Below the pieces are notes generated by a model, which had not been told where the DNA came from, ran no database searches, and worked only from the letters and a program-made list of their open reading frames with translations. A stretch of 11,165 bases of DNA from Armatimonadota bacterium. Its GTDB lineage: Bacteria > Armatimonadota > Zipacnadia > Zipacnadales > FEN-943. Location: contig JANZZA010000237.1 in NCBI GenBank assembly GCA_026419655.1, positions 1 through 11,165 on the forward strand, in the 5' to 3' direction. This document shows, piece by piece, positions 1 to 5,656 of this stretch (positions within the stretch are counted from its first letter, which is position 1; the number at the start of each line of letters is the position of its first letter). Made by a program: the position numbers and the translations under genes.

Positions 1-579
1 CGCGATGACAAGGCCGCAGCCCCACACCAGCCAGCGGTAAGTAGCGTCAGTGAACCAGCCCTTGCCGAGGACAAGCACGGCGGCCACAAACCCGTACCAG
101 ACCACGTCCCCAAGCTCGTGACCCAAATAAAACACCGCATATTCGCGCGGCGACTCGAGGCCAAAAGTAGCCACCTGGCCCGTTCCGACAGTCGCCCACC
201 AGCCCGTGAAATAAGGATTGGCCAGCGACACACCAGCGCCGGCCAGCATCAGGGCATACCACGGAAGGGGCGAGGCCTCGGCGCCCGTGAGCGACACCCC
301 AGAGGCCTGGCGTACCATCCCATAACCCATCCACACCAGTACCGCGCCGCCCAGCAAGCTGCACAGGCCGCGGACGCGCGCACTCGACAATAGTCTTGAT
401 AGGCCCACCGCAAATCCTGCCACAAGAAGAGCCTCCAGGATGGCGTGGCCGGCCGTAACAAGCAGCGCGGCGGCCAGACCCTGAGCGAGAACCTGGCCTA
501 TTACCAGAGCAAGCACGGGCCCCGGGACCATCGCTCCGGTAAGGGCAATCAAGAAGGCCAGACCGAAGATACGGACCAT
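1..579 (-). CDS. LysE/RhtB-family membrane exporter, 3' part cut off by the window edge
   Basis: The first 193 codons are open from ATG at 579 to the window edge with no stop, so the gene is partial. The protein is almost entirely hydrophobic segments, as in LysE-family exporters of amino acids or related small molecules across the inner membrane. Visible family marks are the N-terminal Pro-Gly-Pro in the first membrane helix (residues 19-21, context AMVPGPVLALV) and a Gly-His-Ala...Leu-Glu stretch (GHAILEALLV, residues 44-53). Later come ANPYFTGWWATVG and a HELGDVVWYG segment. Family members are usually around 200-220 residues, so only a short end is missing. An in-frame TAA lies 15 bases before the ATG, so the start cannot be much earlier, and no good Shine-Dalgarno is seen. 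Substrate cannot be told. The upstream DNA carries the structured element at 764-879. Confidence 0.88.
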   Translation of the reverse strand, partial: MVRIFGLAFLIALTGAMVPGPVLALVIGQVLAQGLAAALLVTAGHAILEALLVAGFAVGLSRLLSSARVRGLCSLLGGAVLVWMGYGMVRQASGVSLTGAEASPLPWYALMLAGAGVSLANPYFTGWWATVGTGQVATFGLESPREYAVFYLGHELGDVVWYGFVAAVLVLGKGWFTDATYRWLVWGCGLVIA

Positions 580-1084
580 GGCAGGCCAAGATTAGCTGTC
601 CAGCAGCGCTTGTGGCAAGCGCCGTGGCTACTGCGGGACTGTCCAACTGGCCGGCATTCTTCCCCCAGGCCGCGTCGGCGGGCGGGGAAGCGTTATAAGA
701 GCGGTCCCTGCCTGCGGACGGCCTTGGGGAAAAGGATACCCGGTAAAACTGGGTTGCCTCTCGGTGACCGTCGTAAAACAATTCACGCGGGAGTCGTGCC
801 CATCCGATGTTACTTGAAGGGGCAAACCTGTGCCGTATACGGACCGGCAGCCACGTCGAGATGGTTTTGCAACAGTCACTTAAGGCCCCTTGTCAAACTT
901 TTTCGTCCTACTGCCGCCATGCGCTCCCTTTGGCTACCGGTTGGCCCGGGCGCTGTGCAGGGTTAGTGATACCGCCGCTATTGCTCCGAACATAGGCAGC
1001 CCCACTCTACTGTCTCCCCAGGTTAGCAAAATCCCAAACAGGATAGGTCAGACCCTGTGACTTGGAAAATGCAAGGCGTGCCGC
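580..1084. other. gene-free stretch between LysE-like and DUF2225 genes
   Basis: About 500 bases without a credible gene. The open frames here are short, begin at non-ATG codons or lack ribosome sites, and have unbiased composition. The stretch holds the structured inverted-repeat element at 764-879 and, next to it, a copy of a short dispersed motif containing CAAACTTTTTCGT (around 883-906). A small inverted repeat ACAGG...CCTGT at 1038-1058 is followed on the minus strand by a loosely T-rich run and could be a weak terminator for the DUF2225 gene. The promoter for the LysE-like gene should lie here on the minus strand, but I see no clear -35/-10 pair. Confidence 0.6.
764..879 (-). repeat. 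structured inverted-repeat element, copy A (candidate leader RNA or MITE)
   Basis: The ends are 16-base imperfect inverted repeats: GTGACCGTCGTAAAAC at 764-779 and GTTTTGCAACAGTCAC at 864-879. Read as minus-strand RNA they pair at 13 Watson-Crick positions plus two G-U pairs. A short hairpin sits inside at 831-849, with arms TGCCG/CGGCA around a 9-base loop on the minus strand. The element aligns with copy B at 1900-2019 over most of its length, with roughly four of five bases identical in the core 791-880. Weaker similarity continues outward to about 940 (shared TGCGCTCCCT). It lies 185 bases upstream of the LysE-like gene, in its sense orientation. No transposase is present. Whether it acts as RNA or is a mobile repeat cannot be decided here. 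Confidence 0.6.
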
Positions 1085-1103
1085 CTACATTTGCATGTTT
1101 TCC
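1064..1103. other. hairpin across the 3' end of the DUF2225 gene
   Basis: GGAAAATGCAA (1064-1074) pairs with TTGCATGTTTTCC (1091-1103) with a two-base bulge, and an inner GGCG/CGCC extends the stem. The structure spans the TAG stop at 1085-1087 of the minus-strand gene. No T-tract follows on the minus strand, so it is not a classical intrinsic terminator. It may shield the mRNA end. Confidence 0.4.
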
Positions 1104-1756
1104 GAGCGTCTTGCCCTTGCGGCTTCATCTTGTCGTTGGATGAGTGCCATCAGACCAGGTTCGTGCTCATCTGGCGATGCGTGCAGCGCCTCGTCGAAGA
1201 ACTGGCGAGCTACGTCAAACATCCCCAGGCGCCGGTACAGCTCGCCAACAAGATACAGAATCACAGCCCTCTGCTCGGATTCCACCCTCCCGGTTTCAAG
1301 GGCTTGCTCGAAACGCGCAACTGCTTCCGCTTGACATTCCCGCTCGCGTTCTGGAAAACGCTCCATGCGCGCGCACCAGGACGCGCGCAAGTACAGGTCG
1401 GCCACCTCAAGGTCCTCGGTATCGGGGTCGGCGGCGAGGCATCGCGCTGCCAGGATGTACTTCGTTGACCCGCGCAGCTCATCGGGCGGCTCTTGGCCGA
1501 CCACCTCCTCAGCCCTCAGCCCGCCGGACAACACAAAACGCTTCACTTCCGCGGGCACGCTTTCAAAGTCTCCAGGGTACCCAGCGAAGTGACACCGTGG
1601 ACACGCCTGCACGAACACCGACAAAGGATCCATGCCCAGATAGTGGGGCCGGAAGTCCGTGTCCTTGCCACATGTCGAGCACGAACCCACACACCACGCC
1701 TCGAAGACCGTTCCACAAACTGGGCACGTGAGCGTCTCGGGCATGATTGTCGTCAT
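1085..1756 (-). CDS. DUF2225-type zinc-ribbon protein with TPR-like C-terminus
   Basis: A 223-residue soluble protein. The N-terminus carries Cys-X2-Cys pairs at C11/C14, C26/C29 and C52/C55 (CPVC, CSTC, CPRC), as expected of a zinc ribbon. Between them runs KDTDFRPHYLGMDPLSVFVQ, which matches the characteristic DTD(L/F)RP-Y-G-(I/M)-(N/D)PL core of DUF2225 proteins. After residue 100 the sequence is helical with repeated Ala/Leu/Arg patterns. Residues about 155-205 (AVILYLVGELYRRLGMFD, then FFDEALHASP) read like one or two tetratricopeptide repeats, which is also typical of the family. No biochemical function is established for DUF2225 that I can name. The ATG at 1756 starts ten residues before the first cysteine pair, as in homologues, and is preceded by a GGGGAAG ribosome site. 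The promoter side holds structured element copy B. Confidence 0.88.
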   Translation of the reverse strand: MTTIMPETLTCPVCGTVFEAWCVGSCSTCGKDTDFRPHYLGMDPLSVFVQACPRCHFAGYPGDFESVPAEVKRFVLSGGLRAEEVVGQEPPDELRGSTKYILAARCLAADPDTEDLEVADLYLRASWCARMERFPERERECQAEAVARFEQALETGRVESEQRAVILYLVGELYRRLGMFDVARQFFDEALHASPDEHEPGLMALIQRQDEAARARRSENMQM

Positions 1757-1899
1757 TGTGCTTCCCCACTCCCTCTGGGGCCGGGATATTCTGCGCCACC
1801 ACCCGGGGAGCCGCTGTAAACCGTATCATCGGTCTCCTCCCACCACCCATTGACGACAAGGGCACGCGGCCTTTGCTGTGCTTTATGAAGACAATATTT

Positions 1900-2019
1900 G
1901 TGACTGTTCCAACACCACCATCTCACCAATGAGTCGCGCCCATGCGGTATTACTTGCGGCCCAAACCTGTGCCATACCCGGACTGGCAGCTACGTCGGGG
2001 CGGGTTTTGCAATAGTCAC
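1900..2019 (-). repeat. structured inverted-repeat element, copy B (candidate leader RNA or MITE)
   Basis: The ends are GTGACTGTTCCAACAC (1900-1915) and GTTTTGCAATAGTCAC (2004-2019), complementary at 13 of 16 positions. The internal hairpin at 1970-1988 has arms TGCCA/TGGCA on the minus strand. It occupies the same place as the TGCCG/CGGCA hairpin of copy A, so the one changed pair is G-C in A and A-T in B. The loop keeps GTCCG. The element lies 144 bases upstream of the DUF2225 start, in the same orientation relative to its gene as copy A. A minus-strand TATATT at 2029-2024 sits just before the element, at the distance expected if a transcript began at its edge. No good -35 box accompanies it. 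Confidence 0.6.
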
Positions 2020-2289
2020 AGTTAATATATACCCGCACTGCCAGGAGGGTTGCGCTCCCTGAGCTCACACGGGGCCGCTGGCAACTCTCTCGACGGCTTT
2101 TCAGCGCGGGCCAGCGGCAGATATTTTGTACAAGCCCGGGCTTGCCGTGTAGACCTGGTATTAGTTGCTCCCTATTGGGCTGGGCTTCGCTGCCACTGAT
2201 GACGCCGTGCGTTGTAGACAATATGAAAAAGTTTGGGACGGCGGTCTTGAAGATAACCGTTGCATGAGCCACCTCAGCGACCGCAAAAA

Positions 2290-2375
2290 GTAAACCCCAG
2301 GCAAAACATTGAGCGCGCAGTTCTGTACCCTTTCTACAGCTCGGCTAAGCCTATCCTATTTTTTGCACCAATCAC
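2290..2375 (-). repeat. possible degenerate third copy of the inverted-repeat element
   Basis: On the minus strand GTGATTGGTGCAAAA (2375-2361) resembles the left arm of copies A and B. About 60 bases on, GTTTTGCCTGGGGTTTAC (2307-2290) could pair with it through GCAAAA/TTTTGC and GTGA/TTAC. A perfect CTGTA/TACAG hairpin lies between them at 2323-2339. A better left-arm match, GTGACTCTTGCAACGG, lies at 2416-2401 without an obvious partner. The interior does not align clearly with A or B, so this is tentative. Confidence 0.25.
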
Positions 2376-2893
2376 TGAGGACAACTTTGCACACAGGACA
2401 CCGTTGCAAGAGTCACGTTTGTCGTCTTCCTGACGCGCTCGCAGGTAAAAAGGCCGGGCGCACGGCGTGGTACACTTTCTTCGTTCTCCATAAGCCAGCG
2501 TTAGCTTTCGAGACAATCACTAAACGGTCTCCCGTCTCCCTAGGAAGAGTTTTCTCCAGTGGTTCCGCTGCTTTCAAGCGTGGTCCAAACAAGCCCCTTA
2601 TAACACCCAAAAGCCCCTGGCTGGCGGCTCTGACGTTTGCGTACTTTCGAGTGCTGGCAGGGAGCCACGCTCCTTCGGGAGTATTCAGTTCGCTCAGGAT
2701 TTTGTTTCAGGGCGGAAAGAGCAAGGTGCGGAGAATCATCTTGATGGCCTGTCCGAAACCCGGTGTTGACCTCTACAGGGCCACAAAGGCCTACAAAGTT
2801 GTGTGTCTGAGCCTTTGTCTCGGTGCGCGTCTCCCAAGCGCTGCAGAAACTTCTCCAACAGCATTCTTAATAGTCCCTGCTGCCTCCTTTGCG

Positions 2894-2922
2894 TTGACAG
2901 CCTGGCTTGATGTGCTTATAAT
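2894..2922 (+). promoter_or_regulatory. consensus sigma70-type promoter
   Basis: TTGACA at 2894-2899 and TATAAT at 2917-2922 are separated by exactly 17 bases, a perfect match to the housekeeping sigma-factor consensus. Transcription would begin near 2929, giving a leader of about 27 bases. That leader ends in AAGGAGG (2941-2947), eight bases before the ATG at 2956. Promoter, ribosome site and start codon are all close to ideal, suggesting strong expression of the following gene. Confidence 0.85.
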
Positions 2923-2955
2923 GGCGCCGACAAGTCGGGCAAGGAGGGCTGGGTA

Positions 2956-3624
2956 ATGTCCGAGAATCCCGAAGGTGCTACCCCTCAGACCAGTGGCGAG
3001 GGAACCGGCGGCGGAGAAACACCGAAAAAAGGCCGCAGTTGTGGGCTTGTAACGTGGATTCTGATCCTGATTATCGGCCTTATCGTGGCTGCCCTGATTG
3101 TCCATAATGCACACGTGCAGCAGCAGAAGGCCCTCCAGGAAAAGGCCATGCGCCATTCCGTGCGCCAGAGCCAGCTTTCTCAGGTGGGCGAGGGGATAGC
3201 AAAGGCTGCCCAGCTTCTAAAACAAGGCGACCTCGGAGGCGCCCTGGATGCCCTTGAGGCTCAGTCCAACGTGCTATCCGCGCTGGGCAAAGAAGCCGCG
3301 AGCAGTGGCGATGTCGAGGACGCTAACGATATCATGCGCCGCAAGACCGCTGTCAGCGCGGTCCTCGATGCAGTAAGACAAAAACAGCAGGAACTCCAGG
3401 CCTTTGCAGAGCAGCAGATGGCGTCCTTGGCTACCGACTTCCCGAAGGTGAGGCAGGCCTTGGAGGCCGTTCCGGCCGCGTCTGAGGCCCCAGCCCAGCC
3501 CGAAACGCAAGAGGCGGCACCGTCTCAGACAGGCACTGCTCAGCCTGCTCCAGGGGCAGCGGCCGTGCCCGCGCAGCCAGCACCAACTAGTCCCCAGCAG
3601 ACACCCGTTGTACCAGGACCTTAG
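2956..3624 (+). CDS. single-pass membrane protein with coiled-coil and Pro/Ala/Gln-rich tail, function unknown
   Basis: A 222-residue protein I cannot assign to a named family. Residues 1-30 are polar, Gly/Thr-rich and end in a Lys/Arg patch (KKGR), followed by one strong membrane segment (about 31-50, LVTWILILIIGLIVAALIV). The positive patch before the helix suggests the N-terminus stays in the cytoplasm. Residues about 53-160 are rich in Gln, Ala, Leu and Glu and look helical, probably coiled-coil (repeated QQQKALQEKA, LLKQGDLGGALDALEAQS, KQQELQAFAEQQM). The last 50 residues are disordered, dominated by Pro, Ala, Gln and Thr. The LLKQGDLGGALDAL segment is reminiscent of a single tetratricopeptide-like helix pair. 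The start is fixed by the AAGGAGG site and the consensus promoter. The HEAT-repeat gene follows on the same strand after 181 bases containing a hairpin. Confidence 0.85.
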   Translation: MSENPEGATPQTSGEGTGGGETPKKGRSCGLVTWILILIIGLIVAALIVHNAHVQQQKALQEKAMRHSVRQSQLSQVGEGIAKAAQLLKQGDLGGALDALEAQSNVLSALGKEAASSGDVEDANDIMRRKTAVSAVLDAVRQKQQELQAFAEQQMASLATDFPKVRQALEAVPAASEAPAQPETQEAAPSQTGTAQPAPGAAAVPAQPAPTSPQQTPVVPGP

Positions 3625-3701
3625 TAGTTAGCACTCCGACCGTGGTCTGAATCGCAGAGCACAATTTCTCCTTGCTCGCTGTGTTACGAGGCTGAGGCCA
3701 T

Positions 3702-3743
3702 CGCCGTCGGGGGTAGCAAGACCGTCGTAGACCCCCGGCGGCG
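3702..3743 (+). terminator. strong GC hairpin after the coiled-coil membrane protein gene
   Basis: CGCCGTCGGGGGT (3702-3714) pairs with ACCCCCGGCGGCG (3731-3743) over 13 positions with a single G-U. The loop is 16 bases, and the hairpin begins 77 bases after the stop at 3624. Only a short TTGCTAT follows instead of a T-tract, so termination would be inefficient or factor-dependent. Confidence 0.4.
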
Positions 3744-3744
3744 T

Positions 3745-3753
3745 TGCTATAAG
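3745..3753 (+). promoter_or_regulatory. possible extended -10 promoter for the HEAT-repeat gene
   Basis: TGCTATAAG matches an extended -10 element (TGn plus five of six bases of TATAAT), but there is no recognisable -35 box. It lies directly after the hairpin at 3702-3743 and about 50 bases upstream of the ATG at 3806. It fits a separate start for the HEAT gene. Confidence 0.35.
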
Positions 3754-3755
3754 GC

Positions 3756-3783
3756 TCGGCCAGTCTTTTCAGACCCTGGCCGA
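3756..3783 (+). other. perfect 8-bp hairpin in the leader of the HEAT-repeat gene
   Basis: TCGGCCAG (3756-3763) and CTGGCCGA (3776-3783) are perfect complements around a 12-base spacer. The hairpin ends 13 bases before the AGGA ribosome site (3797-3800). If transcription starts near 3760 the stem would sit at the very 5' end of the mRNA and might stabilise it or adjust translation. No known regulator site is recognised. Confidence 0.35.
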
Positions 3784-3805
3784 AAGGACATGGGGCAGGA
3801 TACTT

Positions 3806-5491
3806 ATGGCAATCTCCAAGCGGAAGGCAGCGGATTTGGTAAAGCGATTGGGGTCGCGTAACATCGTCTCCCGCGAGGCCTTGATGGCGGAGATCGTCAG
3901 CGCGGGCGCCTTGGCCGTGCCTTCGCTGGTAAAGATGCTCCAGCACACCGACTACGCTGTCCGCACTGCCGCCGCCCAATGTCTGGCTCGAATCGGCGTG
4001 CGCGACGACGCCACCGTCCGCGCCCTCATCCAGACCCTCAGCGATTCGAGTAAGAACGCCCAGGAAGCAGCAGCGCAGGCCCTCGCTACGGCTGGCGACT
4101 TAGCCGTGCCCAGCCTGCTGGATGCCCTCACAGGCCCTGACCAGTCGGCTCGCCGGTGGGCGGCCGAGGCTCTCGGCTCCATCGGCGATGAGTCCGTCGC
4201 CCAGCAGCTCATCGCCCGCCTCAACGACCCTAACCTCGATGTCCAGCGGGCTGTCGTGGCCGCCCTCGGAAGCCTTCGCAGCCGCAAGGCTATCATGCCC
4301 CTGGTACAGGTGCTGAGGTCCGACAACGCCGAGCTTGCCAGGGCGGCTGCACATGCGCTGGGCAAAATCCGCAGCAAAATTGCCGTAGAGCCACTTGCTG
4401 AGGCCCTCACCGCTGGCACGGAAGATGTTCGTGCGGCCGCTGCAGCTTCCCTGGCCAGCATCGGCCAGCCTGCTGTGGGGTGTCTTATCGAGCTGCTAAA
4501 ACATCCCGACCCTACCGCTCGTCGGCACGCAGCAGAGGTGCTGGGCCAGATTGGCGATCCCTCGGCTGCCAAGGCCCTCATCAGAGCTCTCGACGATGAG
4601 AGCGAGCGCGTGGTGCACCACGCAGCCCTTGCTGTCGGTCGAATCGGCGCCCGGTCCGCGTTCCCTCACCTCGTAAAGCTTCTCAAGCACCGCGATGCCT
4701 CAGTGCGTTGCGCGGCCGCCCAGGGGCTGGCTGTCCTTCGCCTGCCCAAAGCCGTAGCTCCGCTTGCAGCGGCTGCCCGCGACCCCGACTGGGTCACCCG
4801 TCTCTCGGCTGTAAAGGGACTTGCTGACCTGGCACGACCTGAGTGCGTCCAGCCCCTGCTCCGTGCCCTGAGCGACAGCGAGTGGAGCGTGCGTATGCAC
4901 GCTGTGCGCGGCCTGGCAGCCATTGGCAAGCTTCCGCCGGCGGCGATTAAAGCTCTCATCAAGGCCCTCTACGATTGGCGGCCTAATGTCCGTCGCGAGG
5001 CAGCCCTCGCTCTTGGCAAGGTGGGCGCTTTGGAGGCTCAGGAGGCTCTCCAGGGAAGCCTGCGAGACCAGGACGAGACTGTCCAGCACGCTGCCCGGGA
5101 AGCCCTGGAAATGCTTGCCCAGGCAAGGGCTGCTCGCGCCTCTGCAGAGAGTGCACCGGCTCCCAAGCCGGCTGGACTGAAGTCGTCCGCCCAGCCTTCA
5201 ACTGCAGCTCCGTCGAAAGCCACCGCAGAGCACCGCTCGGCCGCGCAGCCCCAGACACCGGCTCCGCGAAAGCCTCCTGTGCAAAAAGCCGCGCCGGCAA
5301 AGCCCGTGGCCAGGCCGGCCAAGCCGGAACCGTCGTCCAGGACTGCCTCGCCCGGGGAGCCCAAGAAACCACGGGCAGCGGTGGCGGCGAAGTCCTCTGG
5401 CTCGCGGCCCGTCCCCGAAGAAGCATCCGCCCGCCAGGCGGTCGGCGGAACCAGAGCGTCACAAAAGTCTAAGAAAGTTGCTGGACGATAA
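3806..5491 (+). CDS. HEAT-repeat (PBS-lyase-like) scaffold protein with Lys/Ala/Pro tail
   Basis: A 561-residue protein. Residues about 36-438 are roughly thirteen consecutive HEAT repeats of about 31 residues. Each has the usual pattern of a first helix (AVPSLVKML, AVEPLAEAL, AFPHLVKLL), a D-P/D-x turn, V-R/ARR, and a second helix ending in ALG-x-IG (for example AAEALGSIGD, AAEVLGQIGD, AALALGKVGA). This is the sequence style of PBS-lyase HEAT-like repeats, which mostly act as protein-binding solenoids; no lyase activity should be assumed. There is no signal peptide or membrane segment. Residues about 439-561 are a disordered, basic tail of Ala, Pro, Lys and Ser (PAPKPAG, KPVARPAKPE), ending SQKSKKVAGR. 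The ATG at 3806 follows AGGA by five bases. After the TAA at 5489 the same frame stays open for 46 more tail-like codons (separate entry). Confidence 0.9.
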   Translation: MAISKRKAADLVKRLGSRNIVSREALMAEIVSAGALAVPSLVKMLQHTDYAVRTAAAQCLARIGVRDDATVRALIQTLSDSSKNAQEAAAQALATAGDLAVPSLLDALTGPDQSARRWAAEALGSIGDESVAQQLIARLNDPNLDVQRAVVAALGSLRSRKAIMPLVQVLRSDNAELARAAAHALGKIRSKIAVEPLAEALTAGTEDVRAAAAASLASIGQPAVGCLIELLKHPDPTARRHAAEVLGQIGDPSAAKALIRALDDESERVVHHAALAVGRIGARSAFPHLVKLLKHRDASVRCAAAQGLAVLRLPKAVAPLAAAARDPDWVTRLSAVKGLADLARPECVQPLLRALSDSEWSVRMHAVRGLAAIGKLPPAAIKALIKALYDWRPNVRREAALALGKVGALEAQEALQGSLRDQDETVQHAAREALEMLAQARAARASAESAPAPKPAGLKSSAQPSTAAPSKATAEHRSAAQPQTPAPRKPPVQKAAPAKPVARPAKPEPSSRTASPGEPKKPRAAVAAKSSGSRPVPEEASARQAVGGTRASQKSKKVAGR

Positions 5492-5632
5492 AAAAGCGCG
5501 ATTCCTCCTGAGCAGCGAATGGCCGGGAAAGGCGCACCTTCTGCTTCTGCGCCTGTGAGGTCCACTAAGACCGCTGGCTCTGCAAAGCCCGCCGCAGGCA
5601 CAAAGTTGGCCAGGACGAAGTCTAAGAAGTAG
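5492..5632 (+). pseudogene. in-frame continuation of the HEAT-protein tail after a TAA stop
   Basis: From 5492 the reading frame of the HEAT gene remains open for 46 codons up to TAG at 5630-5632. The translation is again rich in Lys, Ala, Pro, Ser and Thr (SAKPAAGTKLARTKSKK at its end), unlike a random frame. It ends with TKSKK, echoing SQKSKK just before the TAA, and AAGTCTAAGAA occurs at both places (5465-5475 and 5618-5628). The simplest reading is that the tail once ran to 5632, for about 608 residues, and a substitution or small duplication created the TAA. An ATG at 5519 has no ribosome site, so a separate small gene is unlikely. A sequencing error or stop readthrough would look the same. 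Confidence 0.55.
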
Positions 5633-5656
5633 CCCGGTCCGCGGCAGCGGTGCTCT

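Larger units (their letters stand above)
1757..2955. other. long gene-poor stretch upstream of the coiled-coil membrane protein gene
   Basis: About 1.2 kb with no gene I can defend. It holds element copy B (1900-2019), further copies of its left arm at 2361-2375 and 2401-2416, a copy of a dispersed motif (GAAAAAGTTTGGGA, 2225-2238), and the promoter at 2894-2922. A 215-codon open frame at 2309-2956 begins with TTG without a ribosome site and has no ATG for over 140 codons. It also lacks acidic residues and has near-50 percent GC at third positions, so I do not call it a gene. I looked for tRNA, RNase P, tmRNA and SRP RNA signatures and saw none. Base composition appears lower in GC than the flanking genes. 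Confidence 0.55.

Noticed and set aside
47..781. 244-codon minus-strand open frame
   Set aside because: It lies in a different frame over the LysE-like gene, whose own frame gives clear family motifs. The translation is Gly/Arg-rich low-information sequence.
445..966. 173-codon plus-strand open frame
   Set aside because: GTG start, Arg/Gly/Pro-rich shadow composition, overlaps the start of the LysE-like gene and the structured element.
1883..2272. 129-codon minus-strand open frame over element B
   Set aside because: It contains the repeat element and its inverted arms, has no ribosome site and no family resemblance.
764..2416. CRISPR array
   Set aside because: The repeated units are long, few, irregularly spaced and diverged, with genes between them. 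No short direct repeats with uniform spacers and no cas genes are present.
2020..2955. Housekeeping RNA gene (RNase P, tmRNA, SRP RNA or tRNA) in the gene-poor block
   Set aside because: None of the conserved signatures I know (for example a T-loop GTTCRA or the RNase P GAGGAAAGTCC) was found on either strand.
2309..2956. 215-codon plus-strand open frame as a gene
   Set aside because: TTG start without ribosome site, no ATG for over 140 codons, very few acidic residues, no third-position GC bias, and a consensus promoter for the next gene inside it. Kept only as a finding.
3952..4581. 209-codon minus-strand frame opposite the HEAT repeats
   Set aside because: Antisense shadow; its regular pattern simply mirrors the HEAT periodicity.
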